Origin: an uncultured Planctomycetaceae bacterium
GTDB taxonomy: Bacteria > Planctomycetota > Planctomycetia > Pirellulales > UBA1268
Reading direction: 5' to 3'
Assembly: GCA_903885565.1 (NCBI GenBank)
Contig: CAISJI010000185.1
Location: forward strand, 1-62,556
Length of the DNA stretch: 62,556 bases
Shown here: one piece after another, positions 16,115 to 26,814 of the stretch
Layout: each line of letters opens with the position of its first letter
Position numbering within the stretch: the first letter of the stretch is position 1
Position numbers and translations under genes: made by a program
Notes under the pieces: model-generated
The model's database searches: none
Told to the model about the DNA's origin: nothing
Seen by the model: only the letters and a program-made list of their open reading frames with translations

Positions 16115-17122
16115 TTAAAAGTTGAGGTCGCTTGAGAAACGAGGATCAGGAACTGCGACTTCGTCGCGGGCCAGGAGTTCCCGGAGCATGCTCTGTTCGG
16201 CAGGGGTGAGGCTGGCGCCGGCCAGCCGATGCTTGGCGACGAAGGGACCGATTTCGTCGTTCAGATTGAATCCAGTCCGCTGCGCCAGCGTGTCGTTCTC
16301 GGCTCGAAAACGCCCGTCGACAAACCGCAGAAGTTCTTCATCAAAAAGTGAGTCAGAGTTTTCCGGAAAAGTCAGACGGGCCCAGTTGTCGAATTGATCC
16401 CTGCTCACAGACAGCGAGAGTTTGCCTTGGTTGGCCGCCAGCATGGCCAGAATGCTGAGCCGGCTTGCCGATTCATTGAACCGCACCTCGCCAGCATAGG
16501 CATCGAGGATCCCGGCCTGCTCATAAAAATATCTGACGAGTGCCCCCGATTGTTTGGCAGCGGCAAAACTGAGGAAGTCAACGGTTATGTCAGGGCTGAA
16601 CTGCCGATAAAACCGTTCAATCTGTTGATAGTCGTACCAGGAACGGGCGCACTCCCGTTGAACCCAGGGACAGAAATCGAGCGCCAGTCGATGCCCATTC
16701 CACGCGACGCCGATGCGGTAGGCGGAGTCGAGGTAGGGAATCTGATGCCGCAGATAGCAGATGATGCGAACATGGCTAAACAACGCCAGAAACCGTCGGA
16801 TTGCCTTGTCCACGGCGGGGCTGTTTTCGTGGCATAGCCTCCTGAATTCCTCGCTGCTGATCAGGACGGTATGGCAGCGAGATGCGGTTATTTCAGCCTG
16901 CAGTTCGCTCAGCAATTGATCCAAGGGAGGGAGTGGTCCCCATAGTGTGTCGGTTTTTCCCCCGAGGGCAAAACAGAGGCCGTGGTGAGTGAAACCGATC
17001 GAGCCGGCGTGCGGATAGAGCACGCCTCTGCTGCACAGTTTCTCGCGCGAGGCTGTGAGTGCGCCCTGCACGGACGTGGATCCGGTGCGGTGGAGACCCA
17101 CGTGCAGAATGAGATCGGCCAT
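16115..17122 (-). CDS. Sulfotransferase-like protein
   Basis: A 335-residue protein starting MADLILHVGLHRTGSTSVQG, with the 5'-phosphosulfate loop HVGLHRTGSTS at residues 7-17. LISSEEFRRL (about residue 80) is the SSE segment, and VRIICYLRHQIPYLDSAYRI the 3'-phosphate-type motif. This matches the subfamily of the 13884-15245 protein but without the C-terminal repeat module. ATG 17122 is preferred to the longer frame from 17263, which would overlap the upstream GT2 gene. The gap to that gene is 52 bases, so the two are likely co-transcribed. PAPS use and a carbohydrate acceptor are inferred from motifs. Confidence 0.75.
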   Translation of the reverse strand: MADLILHVGLHRTGSTSVQGALTASREKLCSRGVLYPHAGSIGFTHHGLCFALGGKTDTLWGPLPPLDQLLSELQAEITASRCHTVLISSEEFRRLCHENSPAVDKAIRRFLALFSHVRIICYLRHQIPYLDSAYRIGVAWNGHRLALDFCPWVQRECARSWYDYQQIERFYRQFSPDITVDFLSFAAAKQSGALVRYFYEQAGILDAYAGEVRFNESASRLSILAMLAANQGKLSLSVSRDQFDNWARLTFPENSDSLFDEELLRFVDGRFRAENDTLAQRTGFNLNDEIGPFVAKHRLAGASLTPAEQSMLRELLARDEVAVPDPRFSSDLNF

Positions 17123-17174
17123 ACAAGAATTTCGCAGAAACAGAACTGATGAATGACGGGCCGTATGACGGCTC

Positions 17175-18071
17175 TCAGGCCTTCCGGCCGGCTCTCGATG
17201 ACGACTCGTCGGGGTAGAGCATGGCGAGAATGCCGAGGCGGTCTCGGAACATGTCAACCACACCCGGCCAGTTTCGCCGGGTGGGCGCCCGCAGGTTTTT
17301 CACTTTGTTGGCGTTGATTCGGGCTGCCAAACGATTGAACATGATTGCGCTTTCCACCTCGGCCACGTGGGCAAGCGAAGCGTATGAATTGGTGCCGTGC
17401 AACCTGTAGAAGTAGAGGTCTTCCGGCACATACACCGGTTCGCACTCCATAATCGCCGCCAGGGCGAAGTCGTAGTCGTGCACGTAGGCCAGATTCCGGA
17501 AGGGCCCGGCGGTCTCCCAGACCGTTCTGGAAAACACAAAATTTCCCGTTGAAATAGCGATATTTTCGGCAAAAAATCCGAAGCTGACGGCAGGGAAAGC
17601 GGCCGGGAACAGATCCTGATTTCTGATCGGACCGAGTGTGGCGGGAAGCGACTTCAGTGGCACCAGGGCACCACGGTGGTCGATCGGCACCACGCGGGAA
17701 AACCCAAATCCTGTCTGCGATGCCTGCATCTCGGCGATGATTCGGGAGAAGCGCGTGGGTCCGAAGAGATCGTCGGAGTTGAGGATCGCCAGATACTCGC
17801 CGGCGGCCAATGCCATGCCCTTGTTAATCGTGCGGGCCGCGCCGAGATTCTCTTCGTTGCGCATGATCTGCACTCGTTCCAGACGGGAGCCGATTTCGGG
17901 CCTCGCGAGCGTCTGGCGGGCGATATCCAGGGACCGGTCTTTGGAGACGTCGTCGATGAAGATGATTTCCACACGAGGATAATCCTGTGCGGCTATGGAG
18001 CGGATGGCGGCTTCCACAAATTGTTCGTGGTTGTAGCAAGGCACCACCACACTGACCAACGACTCCGCCAT
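17175..18071 (-). CDS. Glycosyltransferase family 2
   Basis: A 298-residue GT-A protein: SVVVPCYNHEQFVEAAIRSI, IIFIDDVSKDRS, NLGAARTINKGMALAAGEYL and ILNSDDLFGP (DxD-equivalent) are all in place. The second half has NFVFSRTVWETAGPF and YVHDYDFALAAIM, the late acidic motif. It starts at ATG 18071 and is followed after 52 bases by a sulfotransferase gene and preceded after 85 bases by the WbsX-like gene, all on the minus strand. The likely role is sugar transfer in the same surface polysaccharide; donor unknown. Confidence 0.86.
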   Translation of the reverse strand: MAESLVSVVVPCYNHEQFVEAAIRSIAAQDYPRVEIIFIDDVSKDRSLDIARQTLARPEIGSRLERVQIMRNEENLGAARTINKGMALAAGEYLAILNSDDLFGPTRFSRIIAEMQASQTGFGFSRVVPIDHRGALVPLKSLPATLGPIRNQDLFPAAFPAVSFGFFAENIAISTGNFVFSRTVWETAGPFRNLAYVHDYDFALAAIMECEPVYVPEDLYFYRLHGTNSYASLAHVAEVESAIMFNRLAARINANKVKNLRAPTRRNWPGVVDMFRDRLGILAMLYPDESSSRAGRKA

Positions 18072-18156
18072 TTGTTTTTCCGCACGAGGTCTTCAGCGGC
18101 CGTGAAAGTGTCAGATTCAGAACAGGAGACAGCGGGAGCCGGAGGGTGCCTGAACC

Positions 18157-20100
18157 TCAGACAACGCGCATTCGAGGGCGGAACATAAACAGGATCGACT
18201 TGTGCTTGTTCTGGAATTCCATCCCGATGCGATAGGTGCCAGACGGCAAGTCGCGGATATCGGCGTAGGCATTGAAGCCGCTGAAAAGCGTGCAGGAATC
18301 TGGCGCGGAGTTGTAAGTGGCCGCTACGTCGCTGCGGGTATGCCGCTGCGTCAGGCTGCCATACCAATGCTGGCGCGTCGCTATGTTCTCCAGCACCAGC
18401 GTGGTGTCTGTGGTCCGGCCCAGTTCCACTCCTTCCGCAAACGACCAGCCGCTGAGATGGAGCAGTTTTTGTTTATCCACCGCCACACGGGGCGGAAAGA
18501 TCACCTTGCTCGCGGCGGTGAGCAGGCGTTTTGCATGGGCCATTACGCGCCGGGACCGCTGACGCTGATCGGGCACATTCGTGGGTGAGAGTCGGGAGGT
18601 GCCGAGGTAATCGAGGCAGCCTCGCCCCCCTGATCTGCTGCTGCGCTGGGCCGGCGATGTGGGCCGGTGTGTCGAGAAGATGATCGCCGTGGGTTCCAAT
18701 CCATCGGGGCCCTGTTGCGGATTGGTGAGATACCGCAGCGATAGTTGCTGGCTCCGGAGGATCGCCTCAATATCGCCGACCCAGTCGGCGAGGACGGTTC
18801 CCGACATCGTCTGCTGGCCCCGTGCATATTCCACCAGGGTTTTCCAGTCGGATGTGCGCGTGAGGGCTCTGCGGGTTGCTTCCAGATAGCGCCGCCCAAA
18901 CTTCTGGTCGGGCTCCAGATGGGCGCCTTCCGCCCATTCGTTCCAGGCATTGATAAAGAGAAATCGCTCGCTTGGGGGCAGATCCCGTTTGGTGGCATCA
19001 ACGGCGCTCTTCAGCCAGACCTCGTAGGCTTCGGGGCTGGAATTCACGAAAATGTGGGAGGCTGCTCCGCGGCGGGCGGTGTTGTCCCACGAGGGTATGA
19101 CGCCGCGGAACCGCCGGTAGGATGCCGGCGGCGCAGTCAACTCTTGGGCTGCTGTCCACTCGTAGTCGTGAATCTGCCCGGTGAAGCCCGGGTTGAGATC
19201 GTCAACCGTGCTCTCGCTTCGGCGCGTCTGGAAGTTGTGCGGCGGAAACTGTGCTGACGAGTCGAATCCAATGGTCTGTGGTTCGGGCGTTCCGGCGGTC
19301 TCCACGGCGCACAGGTGAATCGTTTCCAGGCCTGCCTCCTGACAGGCCCGACGCCATGAGGCGCTGGTGCGAACTGGATCGGGCAGAAGGTTGACCTTAT
19401 AGACCAGCAGCAGGGGGGCCCCGTTGACACGGATGTAACGGGGGTCCTTGAGGATCGGCAGCACATCCTTGATGAAGGCCAGATCACTCGCCACAGTGTG
19501 CTCCTGCTGCAGCAGCACATCAGCCTCGAGACCATCCCAGGTGCGGGTCCAGTTTTCGTTCGCCCAGCAGATGCAGAAGGGGAAGTCGGGCGTGCCGGCG
19601 TCGAGCATCATCTGGAGCGGTCGCTCGAGGATGCGCCGGCCGTTGAACCAGTAGTAGTAGTAGCAGAAGCCGTGCAGGCCATGTTCGCGGGCGAGCTGGG
19701 CCTGCTGTTCACGGATTTCGTTGAGGCGGAGATCGTAAAAACCAAGCTCCCCGGGCAGCTGCGGCTGGTGGTGGCCGGCAAACTGGGGCTGGGCTTTGGT
19801 CACATTGGTCCACTCGGTGAATCCCTTGCCCCACCAGTCGTGGTTTTCCGGAATGGGATGGAATTGAGGCAGATAAAAGGCGATCGCCTTCACAGCGCCG
19901 TCGATCTCGGGAATGGAGTCCTCGGCAACGGCGAACGACTGCACATACTCCTCACGCTGGAATCCCTGCAGGGAAGATGCGGTCTTCGTGGGGGAAGAGA
20001 TGAAGGCTTGAGGATCGGTTTGGGAAACGCCCTGGGCAGTCGAACGATGCCCCCGGTGGCTATCGTCTGAACGGGGAGTAGGGGGAGAGGGGGTGGCCAT
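18157..20100 (-). CDS. WbsX-like glycosyltransferase with C-terminal beta domain
   Basis: About 647 residues. KAIAFYLPQFHPIPENHDWW, GKGFTEWTNV, HGLHGFCYYYYWFNGRRILE, CICWANENWTRTWDG and FINAWNEWAEGAHLEPD form the full signature of the WbsX family of O-antigen glycosyltransferases, which resembles a glycosidase-type barrel. After residue 500 a linker leads to a domain of about 100 residues with strand-like pattern (LLHLSGWSFAEGVEL to FMFRPRMRVV), perhaps for carbohydrate contact. The frame is open to a GTG at 20265; I chose the ATG at 20100, but neither start has a clear ribosome site. 20266-20489 holds nothing I can support. It likely adds a sugar in the locus' polysaccharide. Confidence 0.82.
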   Translation of the reverse strand: MATPSPPTPRSDDSHRGHRSTAQGVSQTDPQAFISSPTKTASSLQGFQREEYVQSFAVAEDSIPEIDGAVKAIAFYLPQFHPIPENHDWWGKGFTEWTNVTKAQPQFAGHHQPQLPGELGFYDLRLNEIREQQAQLAREHGLHGFCYYYYWFNGRRILERPLQMMLDAGTPDFPFCICWANENWTRTWDGLEADVLLQQEHTVASDLAFIKDVLPILKDPRYIRVNGAPLLLVYKVNLLPDPVRTSASWRRACQEAGLETIHLCAVETAGTPEPQTIGFDSSAQFPPHNFQTRRSESTVDDLNPGFTGQIHDYEWTAAQELTAPPASYRRFRGVIPSWDNTARRGAASHIFVNSSPEAYEVWLKSAVDATKRDLPPSERFLFINAWNEWAEGAHLEPDQKFGRRYLEATRRALTRTSDWKTLVEYARGQQTMSGTVLADWVGDIEAILRSQQLSLRYLTNPQQGPDGLEPTAIIFSTHRPTSPAQRSSRSGGRGCLDYLGTSRLSPTNVPDQRQRSRRVMAHAKRLLTAASKVIFPPRVAVDKQKLLHLSGWSFAEGVELGRTTDTTLVLENIATRQHWYGSLTQRHTRSDVAATYNSAPDSCTLFSGFNAYADIRDLPSGTYRIGMEFQNKHKSILFMFRPRMRVV

Positions 20101-20489
20101 CGGGATTGTGCACGCTGATGGGGAAGACCGGCTGACCGGCAGGCGATGATGTGGTGCGGAATGCTTTCCGCAGGCAGTGAGCGGTTCTTGGGGAAGATTT
20201 TGAGGGTATCGGATCGTCAGTGGTCGCTCAATCGCCACATCCGGAGCAAGGATCTCGTTCTCCACAGCCTGCGAGACAGAGCAGGGGGCATGGCCAAAGA
20301 CAGCGCATTCCCCCGACCGTTTGCCGGCTGCTAGGGAAAGTGTAGGCGAGGGAGGCCAACATTTGACGGCGGAGTCGAGATGCTTGCAGCTTATTCAGAA
20401 TATTGGCGATATCCAGTTCCGTCGCGGTGTGCCGGTGATCTGGATTCCATGCCGGCAGTGCTGCGCGGCCCGCGGCCGTGTGGCTCGCC

Positions 20490-20966
20490 TCACGGTCCTG
20501 CCAGTCCGCCCCACTGCCGCACCGCCTCATACGCCACGATCGCCGCGCAGTTGGAGAGATTGAGGCTCCGCACCTGCGGCCGGGAGGGGATTGTCAGGAG
20601 TTTGTCGGGTTTGGCCGCCAGGAGATCTTTGGGGAGGCCCCGCGATTCGCTGCCAAACACCAGCACGGCCCCTTTCCTGTAGGCCACCTCTGTGTAGGGC
20701 CGGGCTGCATGGGTCGAAAAAAACCAGTCGGGCTCGCGGCCGAGACGCTCCAGCAGATGGCCCCAGGAATCGACCACCTCCCACTCCAGTTCGTCCCAGT
20801 AATCGAGCCCCGCCCGCCGCAGGTAGTAGTCGTCGAGTTTGAAGCCCAGGGGCCGCACCAGCCACATCTTCGCCCCCAGGGCGACGCAGGAACGCCCCAC
20901 ATTGCCCGCATTGGGGGGGATTTCCGGCTCGTGCAGGACGATATGGAGAATGGGGTCGTAGCGCAT
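20490..20966 (-). CDS. trmL: tRNA (cytidine/uridine-2'-O-)-methyltransferase TrmL
   Basis: A 158-residue SPOUT methyltransferase, the usual TrmL length. It begins [20 protein letters not shown]; PEIPxNxGNxGR (residues 14-25) is motif 1, FGSESRGLP (about residue 107) motif 2 and [20 protein letters not shown] motif 3 of the trefoil-knot SAM site. TrmL methylates the ribose of the wobble base 34 in tRNA-Leu isoacceptors. The frame runs on upstream as an antisense shadow of ispG, but ATG 20966 gives the family start. It is divergent from ispG with 84 bases between the starts, so the two promoters must lie there. Confidence 0.92.
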   Translation of the reverse strand: MRYDPILHIVLHEPEIPPNAGNVGRSCVALGAKMWLVRPLGFKLDDYYLRRAGLDYWDELEWEVVDSWGHLLERLGREPDWFFSTHAARPYTEVAYRKGAVLVFGSESRGLPKDLLAAKPDKLLTIPSRPQVRSLNLSNCAAIVAYEAVRQWGGLAGP

Positions 20967-21050
20967 GGGGCATATCGCCGAGGGAGGCTGGTCTGCTATC
21001 GTTTCGGGGTGGATCGGTGTCGACAAGAGAGTGTCGCTGGAGGAGGTGCA

Positions 21051-22190
<1,140 letters not shown>

Positions 22191-22191
22191 C

Positions 22192-23655
22192 ATGCACCAA
22201 CTGCCAATCGTCGATCCACACTCATCTGCTTCTGCCGGAGCCTGCAGCACGGGCGCCGCCGCACTGCTGCTGCCGGAGCACACTGCTTTCGCGGCCGATG
22301 CCCGCGGCACGTTTGCCCTCGTGAGCCTTGGCTGCCCTAAAAACCTCGTCGATAGCGAGCGGATGCTGGGGCTCCTTCGCGAGGATGGCTGGGAGTTGGT
22401 GGGGCAACCACGGGGAGCCGATCTGGTGGTCGTCAACACCTGCGCCTTCATCGATGCTTCGCGGGCCGAGTCGTATGGCGTCGTGCGCGAGATGCTCGAT
22501 CTGAAGCGGGAGGGAGGAACGCGCGGCGTGATTGTGGCGGGGTGTCTGGCGGAGCGGCAAAAAGAAAAATTGTTCGAGGAACTGCCCGGGCTCGATGCCG
22601 TGATTGGCGTGTTTTCTCGCGACGATATCGCCCGCACCGCCGAGCGGCTCATCGGCGGTCTCGGCGAGCAGCGGAGCATTTTTCGCCCCGCCCCGGCCCG
22701 CCCACTCCCCGACGGTGGGCGGATGCGCGTGACGCCGCGGCACATGGCGTATCTGAAAATCTCCGAAGGCTGCGACCGCACCTGCACGTTCTGCGCGATC
22801 CCCAAGATGCGTGGCAAGCATGCCACGAAGCCTTTTGAAGAGGTGGTGCGGGAGGCAGAGGAACTCGCGGCCGACGGCGTGAAGGAACTGGTCATCGTCG
22901 CCCAGGACACCACCTATTACGGCATGGATCTCTACGGCGAGCCGAGGCTGGTGGAACTCCTCGAGCGGCTGGAACAGGTGCCGGGGATCGAGTGGATCAG
23001 GCTGATGTATCTGTACCCGATGTATTTCACCGACCGGCTGATTGCCCAGATCGCCGGCAGCAGGAAAATCGTCCCCTATCTCGACATGCCGCTCCAGCAT
23101 GCCAGCGATCCGGTGCTCAAACGGATGCAGCGACGCGTGGCGCGAGCCCCCACCGAGGCACTGCTGGAAAAGCTGCGGGCCAGCATTCCCGATCTGGTGC
23201 TGCGCACGACGTTCATCACCGGCTTCCCCGGCGAGACGAGGGCACAGTTTGAGGAGCTGGTCGGTTTTGTGAAGCAATGGCGGTTTGAGCGGGCCGGGGT
23301 CTTCACCTATTCCCTCGAGCCCGACACCCCCGCCGCCAAGCTCGATGGCCACATGGACGATGCGGAAAAGAACGCCCGCCGCGACGAACTGATGCTCGTC
23401 CAGCAGGGAATCGCCCACGAGCATGCCCGCCGGCAGGTGGGGCGGATCGTGCGCACGATTGTCGACGGTCCCAGCGGCGAGCGGGAGGACGTGTGGCTGG
23501 GCCGCACCACCGGCGACGCCCCCGATATCGACTGCACAGTCTGGATCACAGCCGCCGGATCGAGTGCGGAGAAGCCGCTCACCGGCCAGATTCTGCCGGT
23601 GGAGATCGTGGCCGCAGCAGGGTATGACCTGGCCGGCGTGCCGGCGGAGGATTGA
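22192..23655 (+). CDS. rimO: Ribosomal protein S12 methylthiotransferase RimO
   Basis: A 487-residue radical-SAM methylthiotransferase. The N-terminal MTTase domain has FALVSLGCPKNLVDSERML (about residue 43), NTCAFI and VAGCLAERQ, with the three Cys of the auxiliary cluster. SEGCDRTCTFCAIPKMRG (Cys about 194, 198, 201) is the radical-SAM CxxxCxxC motif. PYLDMPLQHAS, RTTFITGFPGET and a C-terminal TRAM domain (about residue 410 on) follow. It adds a methylthio group to an Asp of ribosomal protein S12. The start at ATG 22192 comes directly after the ispG stop. The N-terminus before the MTTase domain is about 40 residues longer than usual, with a SASAGACSTGAAALLLPE stretch. Confidence 0.95.
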   Translation: MHQLPIVDPHSSASAGACSTGAAALLLPEHTAFAADARGTFALVSLGCPKNLVDSERMLGLLREDGWELVGQPRGADLVVVNTCAFIDASRAESYGVVREMLDLKREGGTRGVIVAGCLAERQKEKLFEELPGLDAVIGVFSRDDIARTAERLIGGLGEQRSIFRPAPARPLPDGGRMRVTPRHMAYLKISEGCDRTCTFCAIPKMRGKHATKPFEEVVREAEELAADGVKELVIVAQDTTYYGMDLYGEPRLVELLERLEQVPGIEWIRLMYLYPMYFTDRLIAQIAGSRKIVPYLDMPLQHASDPVLKRMQRRVARAPTEALLEKLRASIPDLVLRTTFITGFPGETRAQFEELVGFVKQWRFERAGVFTYSLEPDTPAAKLDGHMDDAEKNARRDELMLVQQGIAHEHARRQVGRIVRTIVDGPSGEREDVWLGRTTGDAPDIDCTVWITAAGSSAEKPLTGQILPVEIVAAAGYDLAGVPAED

Positions 23656-23663
23656 GTGTTTCG

Positions 23664-24350
23664 ATGGCTGCTCCCGGTTTCACTTCCTCCCGCCCAAGTT
23701 TCCGCCCCAGCGCCCCCCGGGATCCCGGCGTGGAGGGACGGGTGCTGACGGTTCCGAATCTGCTCTCGCTCTGCCGGCTGCTGCTTTCGCTGTGGCTGTT
23801 CTGGGTGATCGAACAGGGGAGCTACGGGCTGGCCACGGTTCTCTTTCTGGTGGCCGCATCGACCGACTGGATCGACGGCTGGTGGGCGCGGCGGTTCAAC
23901 CAGGTAAGCCGGCTGGGCAGGATCCTCGATCCGCTGGTCGACAAAGTGATTGTGTGCGGTGCCTTCATTCTCCTGGCCGCACTGGGTGGGGCGATCCTGC
24001 CCTGGATGGCGGTGGTGGTGGTGGTGCGGGAGATGGTGGTGACCGCCATCCGCGCCGAAATGGAACGGACTGGCCGGGATTTTTCCGCCGGCCTCTCCGG
24101 CAAGCTCAAGATGGTGTTGCAGTGCGCCGCGATCGCCCTGGAGCTGTTCGACCGGGCGGCGCCGGGGCAGATCATCGGTGGCGTGGAGGTGGCGACACTG
24201 GCGCGGCTGGCCACCTGGGCCGCCGTGGTGGCGACGGTTTGGTCGGGTCTTGAGTATCTGGTGAAGGCTGGGCCGGCGCTTATCGGCCCGGCCGCTGCGC
24301 CGCCGGCAGAAGTTCCGTCGACGCAGGAGGAATCGTGGAGAGTGAACTGA
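23664..24350 (+). CDS. pgsA: CDP-diacylglycerol-glycerol-3-phosphate 3-phosphatidyltransferase (PgsA-like)
   Basis: A 228-residue integral membrane CDP-alcohol phosphatidyltransferase. The catalytic motif is complete: DWIDGWWARRFNQVSRLGRI followed by LDPLVDK, that is DxxDGxxAR..G..D..D with all four Asp. TVPNLLSLCRLLLSLWLFWV at the N-terminus matches PgsA proteins (lTlpNxlTlxR). About five hydrophobic segments follow. It would make phosphatidylglycerol phosphate from CDP-diacylglycerol; another CDP-alcohol substrate cannot be excluded. ATG 23664 is chosen with GGAGG 13 bases upstream; a TTG at 23652 overlaps the rimO stop. The 3' end overlaps the next gene by 16 bases. Confidence 0.85.
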   Translation: MAAPGFTSSRPSFRPSAPRDPGVEGRVLTVPNLLSLCRLLLSLWLFWVIEQGSYGLATVLFLVAASTDWIDGWWARRFNQVSRLGRILDPLVDKVIVCGAFILLAALGGAILPWMAVVVVVREMVVTAIRAEMERTGRDFSAGLSGKLKMVLQCAAIALELFDRAAPGQIIGGVEVATLARLATWAAVVATVWSGLEYLVKAGPALIGPAAAPPAEVPSTQEESWRVN

Positions 24351-25204
24351 GTCCCTCCCTGCCGGAGCTGGCCGGCCCGTTTCCCGCGGTGCAGTTGCTG
24401 GTGCTGGCCGCGACGGGTGTGGCCCTCGCCGGCTGTGTGTGGGTGGCTTGGGTGCTTGTAAGGCGATGGCAACGCGGCGAGGCGCTGGTGCCGCTGCGGC
24501 CGCATGAGCCGGTTCTCTGGGGCGGGAACGATGTGGCCACGGTGCTGTTTCTGTTGCTCGCGGCGCAGCTCGTGGCTGGAGCGGTGATGCCCGGGGCCTC
24601 GCCGCCGCAGACGGCCACGCTGTCGGCCCGGCTGGCGGCGAGTGTTGTGGCCAGTCTGCTGGGGACCCTCTTCGCCATCTGGCACCTGCTCTCGCGGGGA
24701 GCCTCGCGAGAGTCGTTGGGGTTTGGGCTCACGACCTTCGGCGCCGACGCGCGCCTGGCGGTGGCCACGCTTAGCCTGGTGACGGGACCGCTGTTGATCG
24801 TGGCCGGGCTGCTCGATCGGCTGGTGCCCTACAAGCATCCGGTGATCGATCTGCTCGCGAGCCAACGCGACGGATACTCGCTCTGGCTGGTGGTGCTGTC
24901 GGCTGTGGTGGTGGCGCCGATTGCGGAGGAATTTCTCTTTCGGCGCGTTTTGCAGGGGTGGCTGGAAAAGCGGCTGCCGGAGGCTGACGGGATGTGGGCC
25001 ATCGCTATTTCTTCGCTGGTGTTTGGTCTGGCCCATTTCGGCCAAGGACTGGGGTGGCTGCCGCTGCTGGTTTTAGGGGCTGTTTTGGGGTATCTCGCCC
25101 GGCAAACCGGGTCGATTGTGCCGGGAATCCTCCTCCATGCCCTGTTCAATTCGGTGAGCGTGGTGCTCTTGCTGGTGCAAATGGCGGGAGTGCCGGCGGG
25201 GTGA
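24335..25204 (+). CDS. CPBP family intramembrane glutamic protease
   Basis: A 289-residue multi-pass membrane protein with the three CPBP (Abi/Rce1) motifs: APIAEEFLFRRVLQGWLE (EExxxR, about residue 194), SSLVFGLAHFGQG (FxxxH) and LLHALFNSVS (HxxxN). In Rce1-type proteases the paired Glu and two His form the active site in the membrane. Seven or eight hydrophobic segments are visible. The GTG at 24335 has AGGAGG 5-6 bases upstream and overlaps the PgsA-like gene, so the two are coupled. The substrate is unknown; family members act in protein maturation or bacteriocin immunity. Confidence 0.85.
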   Translation: MESELSPSLPELAGPFPAVQLLVLAATGVALAGCVWVAWVLVRRWQRGEALVPLRPHEPVLWGGNDVATVLFLLLAAQLVAGAVMPGASPPQTATLSARLAASVVASLLGTLFAIWHLLSRGASRESLGFGLTTFGADARLAVATLSLVTGPLLIVAGLLDRLVPYKHPVIDLLASQRDGYSLWLVVLSAVVVAPIAEEFLFRRVLQGWLEKRLPEADGMWAIAISSLVFGLAHFGQGLGWLPLLVLGAVLGYLARQTGSIVPGILLHALFNSVSVVLLLVQMAGVPAG

Positions 25205-25373
25205 CCGGCGGGGGAAAAGTGGCGGCATACCTTGGGCATCTTTCCCCTGCGACCGCCATTCATCCGCCTGGCCTGCCAAAACCGATCTGGATGCCGGGGC
25301 CGGAGTTTTGTGAAACTGTGGCTCTTGCTGGTGGGACTGCCCGTCATCTCTCCTGAGGCTGGATCCTGAACCT

Positions 25374-26348
25374 GTGCATCGCTCCCTGACCACCCGGCTT
25401 ACCGACCGTCTCACCTACGTCGCCGTGCGCGTGGCTATCTGTGTGGTGCAGAGTTTGCCCCGCAGCACCTGCCAGCGGCTGGCGAAGTCGCTGGCAGGCC
25501 TGCTCACCGAGCGGGTGAAAATCCGCGAGGGAGTGGTGCGGGAGAATCTGCAGATCGCCTTCCCGGAATGGACCCACCAGCGGCGGCAGGTGGAGATCCG
25601 GAGGATGTGGGAGCACTTGCTGCTGATGGTGGTCGAGATCGCCCACGCCCCGCGCGTGATCCATAAAACGACCTGGCGGCGGCACCTGCGCATCCATGGC
25701 ATGGAGCAGATGGTGCGGTTTCTGTGGGCCGATCGGCCGAAGGTGATTCTGGGAGGGCACTACGGCAATTTTGAACTGTCGGCCTACCTCTTTGGCGTGT
25801 TCGGATTCCGCATCTTTTCGGTGGCGCGAGAACTCGATAACCCGCTGTTGGATCGCTTTGTCACGAGCTTTCGCGAGTCGCGTGGGCAGCGGATTCTCCC
25901 CAAGAAAGGGAGCGCGCCCGACGTGGCCGTGGTTCTTGAGGAGCAGGGCACGCTCGGCCTGCTGGGCGATCAGGCGGCTGGGCAGCGCGGCTGCTGGGTC
26001 GATTTCTTTTCCCGGCCGGCCAGTGTCCACAAGGCGATTGGGCTCTTTGCGCTGTCGTCCAACGCCCCGATCATGGTCTGCTCCGCCACGCGGAAGGGGG
26101 GGCTGTTCGACTACGATCTGCGGATGGAAGGCATTGCCGATCCCGACCACGGGGGCCCAGAGACCGCCGGGATCAAGCCGGTGACACAGTGGTATACCTC
26201 GCTGCTTGAGCATTCGATCCGACGCACCCCCTCGCAGTACTGGTGGGTTCATAGGCGATGGCGGGGCGAGCCGGCAAAGGCTAAAGTTGCTGCTGACGCC
26301 CGGAATGATCGGGAGACCGATCCCGATACCACGCGGACGGCTGCCTGA
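25374..26348 (+). CDS. LpxL/HtrB-type lysophospholipid (Kdo2-lipid A) acyltransferase
   Basis: A 324-residue protein with an N-terminal hydrophobic anchor (TYVAVRVAICVVQSLPRSTC). ILGGHYGNFELSAY carries the HxxxxE form of the acyltransferase catalytic motif, and VARELDNPLLDRFVTSFRES, GTLGLLGDQAAGQRGCWVDF and QYWWVHRRWRGEP are the other blocks of the LpxL/LpxM family. It would add a secondary acyl chain to a lipid A-like acceptor at the inner membrane. Together with gmhA and hldE in this window it supports an LPS-type outer membrane. The start is a GTG at 25374. 25205-25373 and 26349-26469 hold no gene I can support. Confidence 0.85.
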   Translation: MHRSLTTRLTDRLTYVAVRVAICVVQSLPRSTCQRLAKSLAGLLTERVKIREGVVRENLQIAFPEWTHQRRQVEIRRMWEHLLLMVVEIAHAPRVIHKTTWRRHLRIHGMEQMVRFLWADRPKVILGGHYGNFELSAYLFGVFGFRIFSVARELDNPLLDRFVTSFRESRGQRILPKKGSAPDVAVVLEEQGTLGLLGDQAAGQRGCWVDFFSRPASVHKAIGLFALSSNAPIMVCSATRKGGLFDYDLRMEGIADPDHGGPETAGIKPVTQWYTSLLEHSIRRTPSQYWWVHRRWRGEPAKAKVAADARNDRETDPDTTRTAA

Positions 26349-26469
26349 GTTTCCGCCGGGGTTTCCCCCCGTGGCGTCTGAGTTTTTTTGCACAGTGAAT
26401 TCACGTCGACCCCCCGTTGCATGAGGGGCCACGATCCATGGACAGCGCACCATCCCCACGGCCACAGGC

Positions 26470-26814
26470 ATGACAGACTGGATCGCGATCGCTGCCGCCG
26501 CCGACTGTCCGCCCGGCACGAGTCTGGAACGGGTGGTCTGCGACCGTGTGGTGGCGCTGGCCAATGTGGAGGGAACGTGGCATGCGATCGATGGCCTTTG
26601 CCCACATCAGGGAGGGCCGCTCGGCAAAGGAAGCCTCTGTGGAACGCTGCTGACCTGCCCATGGCACGGCTGGCAGTTTGATGTCACCACAGGCAAGCAC
26701 CGGATTTCGCCCACGGTGCGCCAGCCAAAGATTGAGGTTCGTCAGCAGGATGGGCAGGTGTGGGTACGGTTTCCCGATGGGGCCGCCACTCCGAATGCGG
26801 AGCCGCCGGCATGA
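26470..26814 (+). CDS. Rieske [2Fe-2S] ferredoxin
   Basis: A 114-residue single-domain Rieske protein. LCPHQGGPLGKGSLCGTLLT followed by CPWHGW supplies the CxH...CxxH cluster ligands (about residues 43, 45, 63, 66), with the usual spacing for NirD/BphF-type soluble ferredoxins. HAIDGLCPH and the C-terminal IEVRQQDGQVWVRF match the family. It would carry electrons to an oxygenase or reductase, but none lies next to it. Its stop overlaps the start of the GNAT gene by 4 bases (ATGA). Confidence 0.9.
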   Translation: MTDWIAIAAAADCPPGTSLERVVCDRVVALANVEGTWHAIDGLCPHQGGPLGKGSLCGTLLTCPWHGWQFDVTTGKHRISPTVRQPKIEVRQQDGQVWVRFPDGAATPNAEPPA